Of a DNA stretch of 64,000 nucleotides, positions 1 through 9,668 are shown in pieces. The notes beneath the pieces were generated by a model. The model worked only from the letters and a program-made list of their open reading frames with translations. It was not told the origin of the DNA and did not search any database. The first letter of the stretch is position 1. Every line of letters begins with the position of its first letter. Made by a program: the position numbers and the translations under genes. The stretch lies in NCBI GenBank assembly GCA_011524525.1, contig WTKE01000025.1, positions 1-64,000 of the forward strand. The letters run 5' to 3'. Source of the stretch: Bacillus sp. (in: firmicutes). Lineage in GTDB: Bacteria > Bacillota > Bacilli > Bacillales > Cytobacillaceae.

Positions 1-51
1 AAAAGGAGATTTTTTTGCTCCCATACGTTTTAAACGAATTTTAACTGCCAT
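1..51 (-). CDS. rpsP: 30S ribosomal protein S16, N-terminal fragment
   Basis: The first 17 codons read MAVKIRLKRMGAKKSPF, the typical start of bacterial S16, a small-subunit protein bound early to 16S rRNA. The rest lies outside the window. The ATG follows a strong GGAGGTG ribosome-binding site at the usual distance. It lies downstream of ffh on the same strand with its own promoter, as in other Bacillaceae. It is too short for the ORF track, but the sequence match is unambiguous. Confidence 0.95.
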   Translation of the reverse strand, partial: MAVKIRLKRMGAKKSPF

Positions 52-90
52 TTTAAATAAGCACCTCCGAATAGTTTCACACAAGATAGT

Positions 91-119
91 ATAATATCAA
101 TTGTTTTTTAGTTTGTAAA
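91..119 (-). promoter_or_regulatory. SigA-type promoter of rpsP
   Basis: On the minus strand TTTACA and TATTAT are separated by 17 bp, each one base off consensus, about 40 bp upstream of the rpsP start. It lies between ffh and rpsP and would let the ribosomal-protein gene be transcribed apart from ylxM-ffh. Confidence 0.7.
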
Positions 120-160
120 GTCTTTTTTCTTGTCACTATTATTTTCCTTTAATTTCGGCG

Positions 161-1513
161 TCAAAAAGGGTTAAACGGAAGCTTAAATCCGCCCTTTTTC
201 TTAGCCTTACCTTGCATACCCGACATCTGCTTCATCATCTTCTTCATGTCTTCAAATTGCTTTAATAGACGGTTTACTTCAGGTACTGAAGTTCCACTAC
301 CCTTTGCAATCCGCTTTCTGCGTCCAGCATTAATGATTTCTGGATGAATTTTTTCTTCCTTTGTCATAGACTGGATGATCGCTTCAACATGAGAAATTTG
401 CTTTTCATCAATTTGCAGATTATTGAGGCCTTTAATTTTGTTCGCACCAGGCATCATCTTTAAGAGTTCATCAAGAGGCCCCATATTACGAACTTGTCCA
501 AGCTGATCTAAAAAGTCATCAAATGTAAACGAAGCTGTACGCATTTTTTGTTCCAGCTCTTTTGCCTTCTCTTCATCAACATTTGCTTGAGCTTTTTCGA
601 TTAACGTTAAGACGTCGCCCATTCCGAGGATTCGTGAAGCCATTCGTTCTGGATGGAAAGGCTCAATCGCATCCATTTTTTCCCCTAAACCGATAAATTT
701 AATCGGAGTATTCGTTACGGAACGGATAGAGAGGGCGGCACCTCCTCGAGTGTCTCCGTCGAGCTTCGTTAAGACGACCCCTGTAAGCCCAAGCTGTTCA
801 TTAAAGCTTGAAGCTACGTTTACAGCGTCTTGACCAGTCATCGCATCGACAACAAGAAAGATTTCATCAGGGTTTGTGAGTTCTTTAATCTCTTTTAATT
901 CTCCCATAAGGGCTTCATCGACATGCAAACGACCAGCTGTGTCAATTAGAACGTAGTCATGATGGTCCTCTTTCGCCTTTTGAATCGCTTGTTTCGCTAT
1001 TTCTACCGGGCTTACTTGATCTCCAAGTGAAAATACTGGCATACTGAGCTGTTTTCCAAGCGTTTCTAGCTGCTTAATGGCAGCAGGACGATAAATATCA
1101 GCCGCAACTAATAACGGGTTGCGGTTATATTTTTTTCGGATCAGGTTGGCAAGCTTCCCCGTGGTTGTTGTTTTCCCTGCCCCTTGCAATCCCACCATCA
1201 TAATGACGGTTGGCGGACGATTAGAGACAGCAATTTTGCTTTGCTCTCCGCCCATCAAGTTTGTCAGTTCTTCTTTAACCACTTTAATGACCTGTTGTCC
1301 AGGTGTTAAGCTTTGCATGACTTCCTGACCAACAGCACGCTCGCTTACTTTTTTGACGAACTCTTTTACAACCTTAAAGTTAACGTCCGCTTCTAAAAGT
1401 GCTAAGCGCACCTCGCGCATCATTTCTTTAACATCGGCCTCATTGACTTTCCCTTTGCCGCGAATTTTTTGGATCGTATTTTGCAGTCGGTCGGCTAATC
1501 CTTCAAATGCCAT
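161..1513 (-). CDS. ffh: Signal recognition particle GTPase Ffh (SRP54)
   Basis: Ffh binds signal sequences and the small SRP RNA and delivers ribosomes to the membrane receptor FtsY. The 450-residue protein has the helical N domain, then the G domain with GLQGAGKT (about 108-115), DTAGR (191-195) and TKLD (249-252), then the M domain ending in a methionine-rich stretch (MKKMMKQMSGMQ) that forms the signal-peptide groove and RNA-binding surface. Length is normal. The ATG follows a GGAGGCG site. It lies 13 bp downstream of ylxM and probably shares its promoter; its receptor gene ftsY lies just upstream behind a terminator. Confidence 0.98.
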   Translation of the reverse strand: MAFEGLADRLQNTIQKIRGKGKVNEADVKEMMREVRLALLEADVNFKVVKEFVKKVSERAVGQEVMQSLTPGQQVIKVVKEELTNLMGGEQSKIAVSNRPPTVIMMVGLQGAGKTTTTGKLANLIRKKYNRNPLLVAADIYRPAAIKQLETLGKQLSMPVFSLGDQVSPVEIAKQAIQKAKEDHHDYVLIDTAGRLHVDEALMGELKEIKELTNPDEIFLVVDAMTGQDAVNVASSFNEQLGLTGVVLTKLDGDTRGGAALSIRSVTNTPIKFIGLGEKMDAIEPFHPERMASRILGMGDVLTLIEKAQANVDEEKAKELEQKMRTASFTFDDFLDQLGQVRNMGPLDELLKMMPGANKIKGLNNLQIDEKQISHVEAIIQSMTKEEKIHPEIINAGRRKRIAKGSGTSVPEVNRLLKQFEDMKKMMKQMSGMQGKAKKKGGFKLPFNPF

Positions 1514-1526
1514 CTTATGCCGCCTC

Positions 1527-1844
1527 CTAATCTAATTTCTCAAGCTGCGCTACTAGCTCTAGCTGTGTGTCATCTGATAAAGAATTCTTTAGCTTTACTA
1601 GCAGCTTATTGCGCTCCTGAAATTTATGGAATAATAATAGCTTTTCCTCGTATTCCTCAAGCATCGCTTCTGTTCGTTTAATATTATCATAGACCGCTTG
1701 ACGACTGACATGGTACTCTTCAGCAATTTCGCCTAGCGAATAGTCGTCCAAATAATACAGGGACATATAGCTTTGCTGCTTAGGAGTAAGTAATGACTGA
1801 TAAAAGTCATACAAATAATTCATCCTATTTGTTTTATCCAGCAT
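1527..1844 (-). CDS. ylxM: YlxM-family helix-turn-helix protein, SRP-associated
   Basis: This 105-residue protein matches YlxM, an accessory factor encoded with ffh in Firmicutes and reported in streptococci to bind SRP components. Residues about 15-60 form a sigma-factor region-4-like helix-turn-helix, with [22 protein letters not shown] as the recognisable core; the C-terminal half is charged and helical. The ATG follows AAAGGGGG. It is the first gene of a two-gene unit with ffh, after its own promoter and the ftsY terminator. DNA binding is not established; the SRP role is inferred from family and context. Confidence 0.9.
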   Translation of the reverse strand: MLDKTNRMNYLYDFYQSLLTPKQQSYMSLYYLDDYSLGEIAEEYHVSRQAVYDNIKRTEAMLEEYEEKLLLFHKFQERNKLLVKLKNSLSDDTQLELVAQLEKLD

Positions 1845-1886
1845 CGCTCATCCCCCTTTGTTAAGTGAAAAGCCTTTACATACTGT

Positions 1887-1915
1887 AGTTTACACAGAGA
1901 GACGTTTAATGTCAA
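1887..1915 (-). promoter_or_regulatory. SigA-type promoter of ylxM-ffh
   Basis: A consensus TTGACA and a TAAACT hexamer are separated by 17 bp on the minus strand, about 45 bp upstream of the ylxM ATG and just downstream of the ftsY terminator, so ylxM-ffh is probably a separate unit from rnc-smc-ftsY. Confidence 0.75.
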
Positions 1916-1941
1916 GGTAGACCACGTGTTTCAAAGGAAAA

Positions 1942-1965
1942 AGCCCGGGATTTTTAACCCGGGCT
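1942..1965 (-). terminator. Intrinsic terminator after ftsY
   Basis: An 8 bp perfect stem, AGCCCGGG with CCCGGGCT around an 8-base loop, is followed on the minus strand by TTTTCC. It begins 9 bp past the ftsY stop codon. Confidence 0.9.
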
Positions 1966-1973
1966 ACACTCGT

Positions 1974-2966
1974 TTACTGTTCTACTTCTTGATCAACTAA
2001 ATCTGCAAATAATCCATACACGTATTGTTCGGCATCGAACTGTTGAAGGTCATCCATTTTTTCACCGAGACCTACAAACTTCACTGGAATTTTCAGCTCA
2101 TTACGAATGGCTAATACAATTCCACCCTTCGCGGTTCCATCAAGCTTTGTTAACACAATTCCGCTAACATTTGTCGCTTCCTTGAATGTTTTTGCTTGAA
2201 CCATTGCGTTTTGACCAGTCGTAGCATCAAGGACAAGAAGTACTTCATGAGGGGCACCTGGAATTTCACGTTCAATAACACGCTTTACCTTTTCTAGCTC
2301 CTTCATCAGGTTTACTTTATTTTGAAGTCTCCCAGCTGTGTCACACAATAGAATATCAGCGTTTCTTGACTTGGCTGCTTGAACGGCATCGTACATTACC
2401 GCAGCTGGATCGGAGCCAGCACTTTGCTTAATCACTTCCACTCCGACTCTTTCTCCCCATACCTCAAGCTGTTCAATTGCCCCAGCACGGAAGGTATCTC
2501 CGGCTGCTAACAACACTTTCTTGCCTTCACTTTTATATTTATGTGCCAGCTTTCCGATTGTCGTTGTTTTTCCTACACCATTAACTCCAACGAACAAAAT
2601 AACCGTTAATCCATCCTGAATATTAATCGTATTAACTTCTTCTTCCTCATCACCTTTATAGATGTCTACAAGCTTCTCAGAGATGACAGCCTGAACGGCT
2701 GCTGGGTCTTGAATGTTTTTACGCTTGACTTCCATTTTTAGTTCATCAATGAGTTCCATGACCGTATCGAAGCCCACATCAGCCCCAATTAAGATCTCCT
2801 CAAGCTCCTCGAAAAAGTCTTCGTCAACTTTCCGATAACGTGCGACAAGATCATTAACTTTGCCTGAAAAATTGTCTCTCGTTTTAGTTAAGCCATCCTT
2901 AAACTTTTCGGTTACTGCATCCGTTTGCTTTGTGATTTTTTCTTTTAACTTTTTAAAAAAACTCAA
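1974..2966 (-). CDS. ftsY: Signal recognition particle receptor FtsY
   Basis: FtsY is the membrane-associated GTPase that receives Ffh-ribosome complexes. The 330-residue form lacks the long acidic A domain of E. coli and starts with a basic amphipathic stretch (MSFFKKLKEKITKQ) suited to membrane contact. The NG domain shows GVNGVGKT (127-134), DTAGR (209-213) and TKLDG (273-277). The start codon is TTG, behind an AAAGGA site. It lies 14 bp after smc in an rnc-smc-ftsY run, the usual Bacillus order. Confidence 0.98.
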   Translation of the reverse strand: MSFFKKLKEKITKQTDAVTEKFKDGLTKTRDNFSGKVNDLVARYRKVDEDFFEELEEILIGADVGFDTVMELIDELKMEVKRKNIQDPAAVQAVISEKLVDIYKGDEEEEVNTINIQDGLTVILFVGVNGVGKTTTIGKLAHKYKSEGKKVLLAAGDTFRAGAIEQLEVWGERVGVEVIKQSAGSDPAAVMYDAVQAAKSRNADILLCDTAGRLQNKVNLMKELEKVKRVIEREIPGAPHEVLLVLDATTGQNAMVQAKTFKEATNVSGIVLTKLDGTAKGGIVLAIRNELKIPVKFVGLGEKMDDLQQFDAEQYVYGLFADLVDQEVEQ

Positions 2967-2980
2967 AACTCACACGTCCT

Positions 2981-5900
2981 TTACGTTTCAATCAATTCTT
3001 TTGTTTCTTCCAATCTAACAGAAACAAGCTTTGAAACCCCCGACTCCTGCATCGTTACCCCGTAAAGCACATCCGCTTCTTCCATAGTGCCTTTTCGGTG
3101 GGTAATAACAATAAACTGCGTTTCGGCACTGTAACGTTTTAAATATTGGCTAAAACGATACACATTGGCCTCGTCTAAGGCAGCTTCTACCTCATCGAGA
3201 ATACAAAATGGTACAGGTCTAACTTTTAAAATGGAGAACAAGAGAGCAATTGCTGTAAGCGATCGCTCTCCACCGGATAAGAGCCCTAAATTCTGCAACT
3301 TTTTCCCTGGTGGTTGGGCAACAATTTCTACCCCTGTATTTAATAAATCTTCTGGGTTCGTTAACTTTAAGTCTGCTCTTCCTCCGCCAAACAATGCTTG
3401 GAAAACAAATTCAAAATGCGAACGAATTCCATAGAAGGTTTGCTCAAAGCGCTTCTTCATTTCTTCGTCCATCTCATCGATGACCTGGAACAATGTATCT
3501 TTTGCTTCCTGCAAATCATTTTTCTGTTCGAGCAAGAATTCGTAGCGTTCAGAGACACGCTCATATTCTTCAATTGCCCCGATGTTTACGACTCCGAGCT
3601 CTTCAATTGCCAGACGAATGAGCTTTACTTTTTTCCGAGCTTCCTCAACCGGTAGAACTAGAGGATACTCTTCTTTTGCCGCTTCAAATGATAGCAGATA
3701 CTCTTCTCGGAGGTGAGAAAGTCTGTTTTCTAACTCCACATCGAGACGCCCTAGCTTTACTTCTTCATCCTTAAGCGCAAGCGTTAAGCCCTTATGCTGT
3801 CTTAAAAGCTCTTTTAATTCAAGCTCAGAATCCTCTAAGGTACTGTGAAGTTTCAATCGTTCTTCTCGGCGTGAAGAAATCATAGAAAGGGTTTCATTTT
3901 TATCTTGTTGCTTTTTGGAAGCCTCTTGTTCCAAGAGCTGTTCTCCTGAACTACTAGAGTTCATCTCCGATGATAACAAGGATAGATCCTCTTCATACGT
4001 TTCATGTCGTTTCGTATGCTCTAAAAGAGAGGCTCTTGTCGCTTCAAGCTTTTCGAACAACCCATTATGCTGCTCCATTAGTGCAGCGAGCTTCACCTTC
4101 AGTTCCCCAATTTCATTGGACACTGATTCTTTAGAACTATTTTGGAAAGATTTCTTTTCTGATAGTACTTGAATTTGCTTATCAAGTTCAGCTAATTCAT
4201 TCGCATACGTTGATAGCAATTCCGTTAACTCAACTTTACGTGAAGACAATTGCGTCTGGTCTTGTAAAAATTGAGACATGTCGAGATCATAGATTTTTAG
4301 CTTTTCATTGATATTTTTTTCTTCAATCTCAATTTCTCTAAGGTCACCCTTTTTCGATTGCTCAAGCAGGCGAAGATCTTCCCCTTGTTTTCGAATATCC
4401 TCAAGCTTTTGCTCCTGAGTTGTGATAGAAATTTTAAGCTCCTTCACCAGGGCTTCTAGCTCATGTGTTTGAGCTTCCATTCCCACTAGTTTACCTTTTA
4501 ACTCTTCAAGCTCACCTTTACGGCTCAGTAGTGAAGATGTATTTGCCTTTACTGCACCACCAGTCATCGAACCACCTGGGTTTACGATATCCCCATCTGT
4601 CGTAACAAATCGACATCGATATTGTAAAAGCTTAGCGAGTTCGTTTGCACCCTTTAAATCCTTCGTGATGACCACCGTGCCTAAAAGATTGGAAAAGATT
4701 TCTTCATATTTTTGTTCAAACTCAATTAAATCCTTCGCTACTCCTACGTAAGATGGATGCCCTTTTAGTACCTGAAGCTGAGCACTTGATAGACTCTTTC
4801 CTCTTATGACACTAAGAGGCAGGAATGTTGCTCGTCCAAAAGAGTTTTGCTTTAAATAGAGTATCGCTTTTCTTCCATTTTCCTCATTCGTAACGACTAC
4901 ATGCTGCATCGCAGCGCCTAAAGCAGTCTCAATCGCTATTTCATACGATTTCGGAACCTGGATTAACTCGGCGACAGCCCCCTCAATCCCAGAAAGTTTG
5001 CCATCTCTTGCCTTTAATACTTCTTTTACTCCTTGGAAAAAACCAGAATAGTCATCTTCCATCTCTTCTAGCATATCTTTTCTAGACTTTGCCTTTTGTA
5101 AAAATTGATACGCTTGATAAAGCTGAGTTTCTTGCTTTTGATACTTATTCTTTATGTTCTCTAGCTTTTTCTGCTCTTCTCTATATACATGCACTTGTTC
5201 TTCAAGATTTTTTTGAACACCTTCAATACTAGCTTCAATTTCCTGCTTACGGCTGGAGATAACACGTCTTTCTTGAAGATACTTTTCATTATCAGCTTCT
5301 AATCTCGTGTTTTTCACACCTTGCTGTCCAAGCTGCTTTTCTGTGTGTTGAAGTTCATTCTTACTTGATGCTTGTCTATTCAAAATTTCAATATAATCAC
5401 TTTTTAATGACTCGATTCGCTCTTCAATATTCTCACTAAACGATGCGAAAACTTCCTGCTTTTCTTTTAACAGCTTTTTAAGAGAGAGTACCTCATCATT
5501 CATACGCTGATAGCTTTCCTCTTGCTCCACTTGAAGCGAGGTTAATTCTTGGATTTTAAGAGAAACTTCTTCTATGCTTTTTCTAAGTTGCTCTTTGTTT
5601 TGCGAAGCATTTTTCTTTCTCTCTTTTAGAACCTCTTTTCTGCCTTCAACCTTTTCAAGCTCTTCACTAACTCGAAGTAGAACGTCCTGCAAATCCGTAA
5701 TCGATTCATCGAGGGCCGCCATATGATCTCTCATTTCTACAATCCTAGCTTCCTTCAATTGAAGAACGGTAGATAGCTTCATTTCGTCCTCTTTATGCTG
5801 TTCAAGCTGACTAGTTAGCTTTTCCCACTTATGATGAAGATCCTCAATTTCATGAACCGTTACCGCTACTTCAATCTTTTCGAGCTCTTCTTTTTTCTGC

Positions 5901-6547
5901 AGAAAATCCTTTGCCATTGATGCCTGAATTTTAAGTGGCTCTACTTGCGTTTCTAATTCATGCAAGATATCACTCACACGATTTAAATTATCCTGAGTTT
6001 CTGTTAGCTTTGACTCAGCTTTCTTTTTACGATTTTTATATTTTAGAACACCAGCAGCCTCTTCAAAAATCGTTCTTCTTTCTTCGGCCTTGCTGTTTAA
6101 TATTTCTTCTACTTTCCCTTGGCTAATGATTGAAAAGGCTTCTCTCCCTAATCCAGAGTCCATAAACAAATCAACGATATCTTTTAGCCTGCATGTTTGC
6201 TTATTGATTTGAAACTCACTATCTCCTGAGCGATACACACGTCTAGTTACGCTTACCTCATTGTATTCAATCGGTAAGGCTTGATCTTCATTATCCAACG
6301 TTAACGTTACTTCAGCAAAATTCAATGCTTTTCGCGAATCACTACCAGCAAATATAATATCCTCCATCTTTGAGCCACGGAGCGATTTTGCTGACTGCTC
6401 TCCTAACACCCAACGAATTGCATCGGTAATATTACTTTTTCCGCTTCCATTTGGACCAACCACTGCTGTGACACCCGGGACAAAATCGACCCCAATTCTC
6501 TCAGCAAACGACTTGAATCCGACTACATCCAAACGTTTGAGATACAC
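2981..6547 (-). CDS. smc: Chromosome partition protein SMC
   Basis: This is the condensin ATPase that loads at origin-proximal ParB and aligns chromosome arms with ScpA and ScpB. The 1188 residues match the family length. Walker A GPNGSGKS is at 31-38; two long coiled coils flank a hinge at about 510-670 containing the glycine-rich PGGSMTGGAVKAN; the C-terminal head carries the LSGGERSL signature and the Walker B/D-loop ILDEVEAALDEANV. The start is GTG after AAAGGGGG. It lies 19 bp downstream of rnc and immediately before ftsY. Confidence 0.98.
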   Translation of the reverse strand: MYLKRLDVVGFKSFAERIGVDFVPGVTAVVGPNGSGKSNITDAIRWVLGEQSAKSLRGSKMEDIIFAGSDSRKALNFAEVTLTLDNEDQALPIEYNEVSVTRRVYRSGDSEFQINKQTCRLKDIVDLFMDSGLGREAFSIISQGKVEEILNSKAEERRTIFEEAAGVLKYKNRKKKAESKLTETQDNLNRVSDILHELETQVEPLKIQASMAKDFLQKKEELEKIEVAVTVHEIEDLHHKWEKLTSQLEQHKEDEMKLSTVLQLKEARIVEMRDHMAALDESITDLQDVLLRVSEELEKVEGRKEVLKERKKNASQNKEQLRKSIEEVSLKIQELTSLQVEQEESYQRMNDEVLSLKKLLKEKQEVFASFSENIEERIESLKSDYIEILNRQASSKNELQHTEKQLGQQGVKNTRLEADNEKYLQERRVISSRKQEIEASIEGVQKNLEEQVHVYREEQKKLENIKNKYQKQETQLYQAYQFLQKAKSRKDMLEEMEDDYSGFFQGVKEVLKARDGKLSGIEGAVAELIQVPKSYEIAIETALGAAMQHVVVTNEENGRKAILYLKQNSFGRATFLPLSVIRGKSLSSAQLQVLKGHPSYVGVAKDLIEFEQKYEEIFSNLLGTVVITKDLKGANELAKLLQYRCRFVTTDGDIVNPGGSMTGGAVKANTSSLLSRKGELEELKGKLVGMEAQTHELEALVKELKISITTQEQKLEDIRKQGEDLRLLEQSKKGDLREIEIEEKNINEKLKIYDLDMSQFLQDQTQLSSRKVELTELLSTYANELAELDKQIQVLSEKKSFQNSSKESVSNEIGELKVKLAALMEQHNGLFEKLEATRASLLEHTKRHETYEEDLSLLSSEMNSSSSGEQLLEQEASKKQQDKNETLSMISSRREERLKLHSTLEDSELELKELLRQHKGLTLALKDEEVKLGRLDVELENRLSHLREEYLLSFEAAKEEYPLVLPVEEARKKVKLIRLAIEELGVVNIGAIEEYERVSERYEFLLEQKNDLQEAKDTLFQVIDEMDEEMKKRFEQTFYGIRSHFEFVFQALFGGGRADLKLTNPEDLLNTGVEIVAQPPGKKLQNLGLLSGGERSLTAIALLFSILKVRPVPFCILDEVEAALDEANVYRFSQYLKRYSAETQFIVITHRKGTMEEADVLYGVTMQESGVSKLVSVRLEETKELIET

Positions 6548-6566
6548 AGCTTTTCCCCCTTTATCT

Positions 6567-7346
6567 CTACTCCTGTTGTTTTTCTTCTAGCTGTTCTTTC
6601 GCTCCATTAAGGTGAGATTTGATCTTTTCTAAAGCCATTTGTGCAGCATGCTGCTCAGCCTCTTTCTTTGATCTCCCCGTACCTTGTCCAAGCTCTTCGT
6701 TGTTTAAACACACCTTTGAGACAAACTCCCTATTATGGGCCGGTCCTCGCTCTAGTAAAATTTTGTATTCGATTGTACCAATTCCATCTCTTTGTACAAG
6801 CTCTTGCAGCTGACTTTTAAAATCCATCACATGAGAAAAAGCACCTTCGTTAATTTTAGGAAATACTACTCTTTCTAAAAATCCAATCACTGTTTCAATT
6901 CCTTTGTCCAAAAAGAGTGCACCAATAAATGCCTCAAACACATCCGCTAACAGGGCAGGACGCTCACGGCCTCCTGTCATTTCTTCCCCTTTTCCAAGAA
7001 GCACTAGTTTCCCAAAAGTAAGTTCATTTGCAAACCTTACTAGAGAGGGCTCACAAACAACGGCTGCACGCAGCTTTGTCAACTCTCCTTCACTCATCAT
7101 CGGGTATTTCTTGTAAAGGAATTGTGAAACAGTTAATTCTAAAACAGCGTCTCCTAAAAATTCAAGCCTTTCATTATCTTCATAGGGCTTTCTACGATGC
7201 TCATTCACATATGATGAATGGGTAAATGCTTGTTTTAATAGCTTCTCATCTGTAAAGGTAATTCCTTGTTCTGCTTGAAATTCTTTAAATAATTTATCGT
7301 AAGAGCGAAAGCTACGTTTCTCTCTTTCTTTTCCGTACTTGCTCAT
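6567..7346 (-). CDS. rnc: Ribonuclease III
   Basis: RNase III cleaves double-stranded RNA, including rRNA precursors and sense-antisense duplexes. The N-terminal catalytic domain carries the signature [14 protein letters not shown] (58-71) with metal ligands E62, D66, D135 and E138; a double-stranded RNA-binding domain occupies about 180-248. At 259 residues it is full length. The ATG follows a GGAGG-type site. It opens the rnc-smc-ftsY run and is separated from acpP by a terminator and a structured non-coding element. Confidence 0.98.
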   Translation of the reverse strand: MSKYGKEREKRSFRSYDKLFKEFQAEQGITFTDEKLLKQAFTHSSYVNEHRRKPYEDNERLEFLGDAVLELTVSQFLYKKYPMMSEGELTKLRAAVVCEPSLVRFANELTFGKLVLLGKGEEMTGGRERPALLADVFEAFIGALFLDKGIETVIGFLERVVFPKINEGAFSHVMDFKSQLQELVQRDGIGTIEYKILLERGPAHNREFVSKVCLNNEELGQGTGRSKKEAEQHAAQMALEKIKSHLNGAKEQLEEKQQE

Positions 7347-7445
7347 TTTGCCTCCACCTTGCTAATAGTTTACATACCATATCAAGTTTACGTAAAAGTT
7401 CTTAAAAACGCAAAGGAAGATTGAAGGTTTTTTAATATTTATTAA

Positions 7446-7591
7446 GAAAAGCGGAAGTGCCCGTTTAGCAACGTATGGACTGGAGAGCTTCGACTGAGAT
7501 AAAGGAAACACGGAGAGCGTAAGCGATTCGATGTTGACTTATCGCAGGGAGAAGATCGAAGTACACTAGTTGCTGGGCGCTGGAGCTGGAC
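7446..7591. repeat. Structured non-coding element between acpP and rnc
   Basis: This 331-base gap holds an element running from GAAAAGCGGAAGTGCCC to GGGCGCTGGAGCTGGAC. Three nested stems can be drawn: GTGCCC plus AGCAAC pairs with GTTGCT plus GGGCGC; CTTCGA (7488-7493) pairs with TCGAAG (7556-7561); and GATAA (7498-7502) pairs with TTATC (7539-7543). I recall very similar gcggaagcgcc to ggcgctggagct sequences scattered between genes in several Bacillaceae, which suggests a dispersed intergenic repeat. The 62-residue ORF drawn over it has no family resemblance and no ribosome-binding site I can support. Confidence 0.6.
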
Positions 7592-7635
7592 AATTTTCGA
7601 AGTGCAATTTTTATACTTTCTAAACATCATGAAGA

Positions 7636-7659
7636 AAGCCCCGCATTGCTGCGGAGCTT
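7636..7659 (-). terminator. Intrinsic terminator after acpP
   Basis: On the minus strand AAGCTCCGCA pairs with TGCGGGGCTT (one G-U) around a GCAA loop, followed by TCTTC, 18 bp past the acpP stop. The plus-strand form also has a T-rich tail, so it may work in both directions. Confidence 0.85.
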
Positions 7660-7677
7660 TTTCATAACATCTAACGA

Positions 7678-7911
7678 TTATTGAGTACTTTTTATGTAAT
7701 TCACAGCGTCACCCACTGTAGAAATCTTTTCAGCATCATCGTCAGAGATTTCCATATCAAACTCGTCTTCTAATTCCATAACTAGTTCAACTACGTCAAG
7801 GGAATCAGCACCAAGATCATCCTTGAAAGAAGCTTCAAGAGTCACTTGATTTTCTTCTACTCCAAGTCTGTCAACGATAATCTTCGTTACGCGCTCTAAT
7901 ACATCTGCCAT
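7678..7911 (-). CDS. acpP: Acyl carrier protein
   Basis: ACP carries growing acyl chains on a 4'-phosphopantetheine arm. The 77-residue acidic four-helix protein has the attachment motif GADSLDVVE with Ser37 as the modified residue. The ORF track begins three codons upstream at a GTG, but the GGAGGTGA site is correctly spaced for the ATG at 7911, giving MADVLERV, identical to the B. subtilis start. It ends the fapR-plsX-fabD-fabG-acpP cluster and has a candidate promoter of its own. Confidence 0.98.
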   Translation of the reverse strand: MADVLERVTKIIVDRLGVEENQVTLEASFKDDLGADSLDVVELVMELEDEFDMEISDDDAEKISTVGDAVNYIKSTQ

Positions 7912-7935
7912 GCGTTTCACCTCCCCTCAAGGGAC

Positions 7936-7964
7936 ATTATAGTGTATTTTCGACAATTAATAAA
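7936..7964 (-). promoter_or_regulatory. Candidate internal promoter for acpP
   Basis: A consensus TATAAT lies 25 bp upstream of the acpP ATG on the minus strand. The -35 position 17 bp away (TTTATT) is poor, so only the -10 is persuasive. A separate acpP promoter would fit the high demand for ACP. Confidence 0.4.
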
Positions 7965-7978
7965 TGTTGAATTTTCGG

Positions 7979-8722
7979 TTACATGACCATTCCACCGTTA
8001 ACATGGATAGTTTGTCCGGTTATATAACGGCTGTCATCAGATGCTAAAAACGTAACTGCATTGGCAATATCCTTCGGTTCACCAAACTTAGCAAGTGGAA
8101 TCATCTTTAACATTCCCTCTTTAATCTCATCGGTAAGCTTATCTGTCATATCGGTCGTAATAAAACCAGGTGCAACAGCATTAACCGTGATCCCACGAGG
8201 AGCAAGTTCCTTTGCCGTCGTTTTCGTTAAACCGATTACCCCAGCCTTTGCTGCCACATAGTTGGCTTGACCAGCATTCCCGCTTTCCCCGACAACGGAA
8301 GAAATATTAATAATTCTGCCACTCTTCTGCTTCATCATTTGACGAGTTACAGCCTTTGTACAAAGGAACACACCTTTTAGGTTTGTATTAATAACATCGT
8401 CCCATTCGTCTTCCTTCATACGCATAATCAGGTTATCTCTTGTGATTCCCGCATTATTGACAAGAATATCTAGGCTTCCCCAACGGTCTATCGTTTGTTT
8501 CACCATCTCTGCAACCGACTCTCCATTAGCAACATCGCATTGAATGGCAAACGCTTCTCTTCCAAGACTTTGAATTTCTTGAACCACTTCATTTGCACGA
8601 GCTTCACTTCCAGCGTAATTTACTGCAACATTTGCGCCCGCTTTTGCTAGTTCAATAGCAATATCTCTTCCGATTCCACGTGATGCACCTGTAACAAGTG
8701 CTACTTTTCCTAAAAGCTTCAT
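7979..8722 (-). CDS. fabG: 3-oxoacyl-[ACP] reductase FabG
   Basis: FabG carries out the first NADPH-dependent reduction of the type II fatty acid elongation cycle. This is a classical short-chain dehydrogenase: TGASRGIG (11-18) binds the cofactor, NNAG is at 89-92, and the catalytic set is N114, S142, Y155 and K159 (YVAAK). The C-terminal HVNGGMVM end is typical. At 247 residues length is normal. Its ATG overlaps the fabD stop as ATGA, which indicates translational coupling. Confidence 0.97.
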   Translation of the reverse strand: MKLLGKVALVTGASRGIGRDIAIELAKAGANVAVNYAGSEARANEVVQEIQSLGREAFAIQCDVANGESVAEMVKQTIDRWGSLDILVNNAGITRDNLIMRMKEDEWDDVINTNLKGVFLCTKAVTRQMMKQKSGRIINISSVVGESGNAGQANYVAAKAGVIGLTKTTAKELAPRGITVNAVAPGFITTDMTDKLTDEIKEGMLKMIPLAKFGEPKDIANAVTFLASDDSRYITGQTIHVNGGMVM

Positions 8723-9666
8723 ACCGTTCTCTCCTTTAATGCATTAATCGTTGCCAGTAGCGTTTCTTCATCAGAAATGGAATAGGTTTGAACAGAACGT
8801 TCCACTTTTTTCACTAACCCAGACAACACTTTCCCAGGTCCGATTTCAACAAATGTATCTACGCCAAGTTCAATCAAATGTTGAACACTGTCTTCCCATA
8901 ACACTGGAGAGTATAGCTGTTCAAGCAATCTTTCTTTAATTTCCTCAGCAGCTGTCATTTCTTGTGCATTCACATTTGCAATGACAGGAACAGTCGCTTC
9001 ACTGATTGATATTCCATCTAACACTTCACGCAAACGACCTGAAGCCGGCTTCATAAGTTGCGAATGAAAAGGCCCACTAACTTCAAGTGGAAGAACTCGT
9101 TTTGCTCCTGCTTCCTTTGCAAGCTGGGAAGCAAGTTCCACTCCTTTTCTAGAGCCTGAAATGACTATTTGTCCAGGACAATTCATATTTGCAAGACCTA
9201 CTACGTCTCCTTCAGCCGCTGCTTTTTCTACCGCTTCTGCCAACGTATCACGGTCTAGCCCTAATACAGCCGCCATCGTGCCTTCCCGGTTAGGTACAGC
9301 TTCTTCCATAAACTCACCACGTTTACGTACCGCGTACACCCCATCCTCAAAACCAATCGCTCCAGCAGCTACCAATGCTGTATATTCACCTAAGCTGTGT
9401 CCAGCCAAATAGTCTGCTTTTATCTCAGCTTTCTTGAATTGCTCAAACAGCGCAATCGAAGTGGTTAAGAGTGCAGGTTGAGTGTTCGTAGTTTTCGTTA
9501 ACTCCTCTTGCGGGCCTTCAAAAATAAGATTGGATAGAGAAAACCCTAATTTTTTGTCCGCTTGTTCAAAAACAGATTGAACTTCCACATTTGTCTCTGC
9601 AAAAGCTTTTCCCATTCCAACTGTTTGTGATCCTTGTCCAGGAAAGATAATTGCTAATTTACCCAT
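8719..9666 (-). CDS. fabD: Malonyl-CoA:ACP transacylase FabD
   Basis: FabD moves malonyl groups from CoA to ACP, supplying the elongation substrate. The 315-residue protein shows FPGQGSQ at 8-14, the nucleophile Ser91 in GHSLGEY, and His201 in GPFHSQL. It lies 2 bp after plsX and overlaps fabG by 4 bp inside the FapR-regulated operon. Confidence 0.97.
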   Translation of the reverse strand: MGKLAIIFPGQGSQTVGMGKAFAETNVEVQSVFEQADKKLGFSLSNLIFEGPQEELTKTTNTQPALLTTSIALFEQFKKAEIKADYLAGHSLGEYTALVAAGAIGFEDGVYAVRKRGEFMEEAVPNREGTMAAVLGLDRDTLAEAVEKAAAEGDVVGLANMNCPGQIVISGSRKGVELASQLAKEAGAKRVLPLEVSGPFHSQLMKPASGRLREVLDGISISEATVPVIANVNAQEMTAAEEIKERLLEQLYSPVLWEDSVQHLIELGVDTFVEIGPGKVLSGLVKKVERSVQTYSISDEETLLATINALKERTV

Positions 9667-9668
9667 AG

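Noticed and set aside
1119-1328. Plus-strand ORFs opposite ffh, smc, carB, recG and other genes
   Set aside because: They are antisense shadows of well-identified genes, without ribosome-binding sites or recognisable products.
7442-7630. 62-residue minus-strand ORF between acpP and rnc
   Set aside because: It covers the structured non-coding element, has no family resemblance, no supported ribosome-binding site and a composition that follows the inverted repeats.
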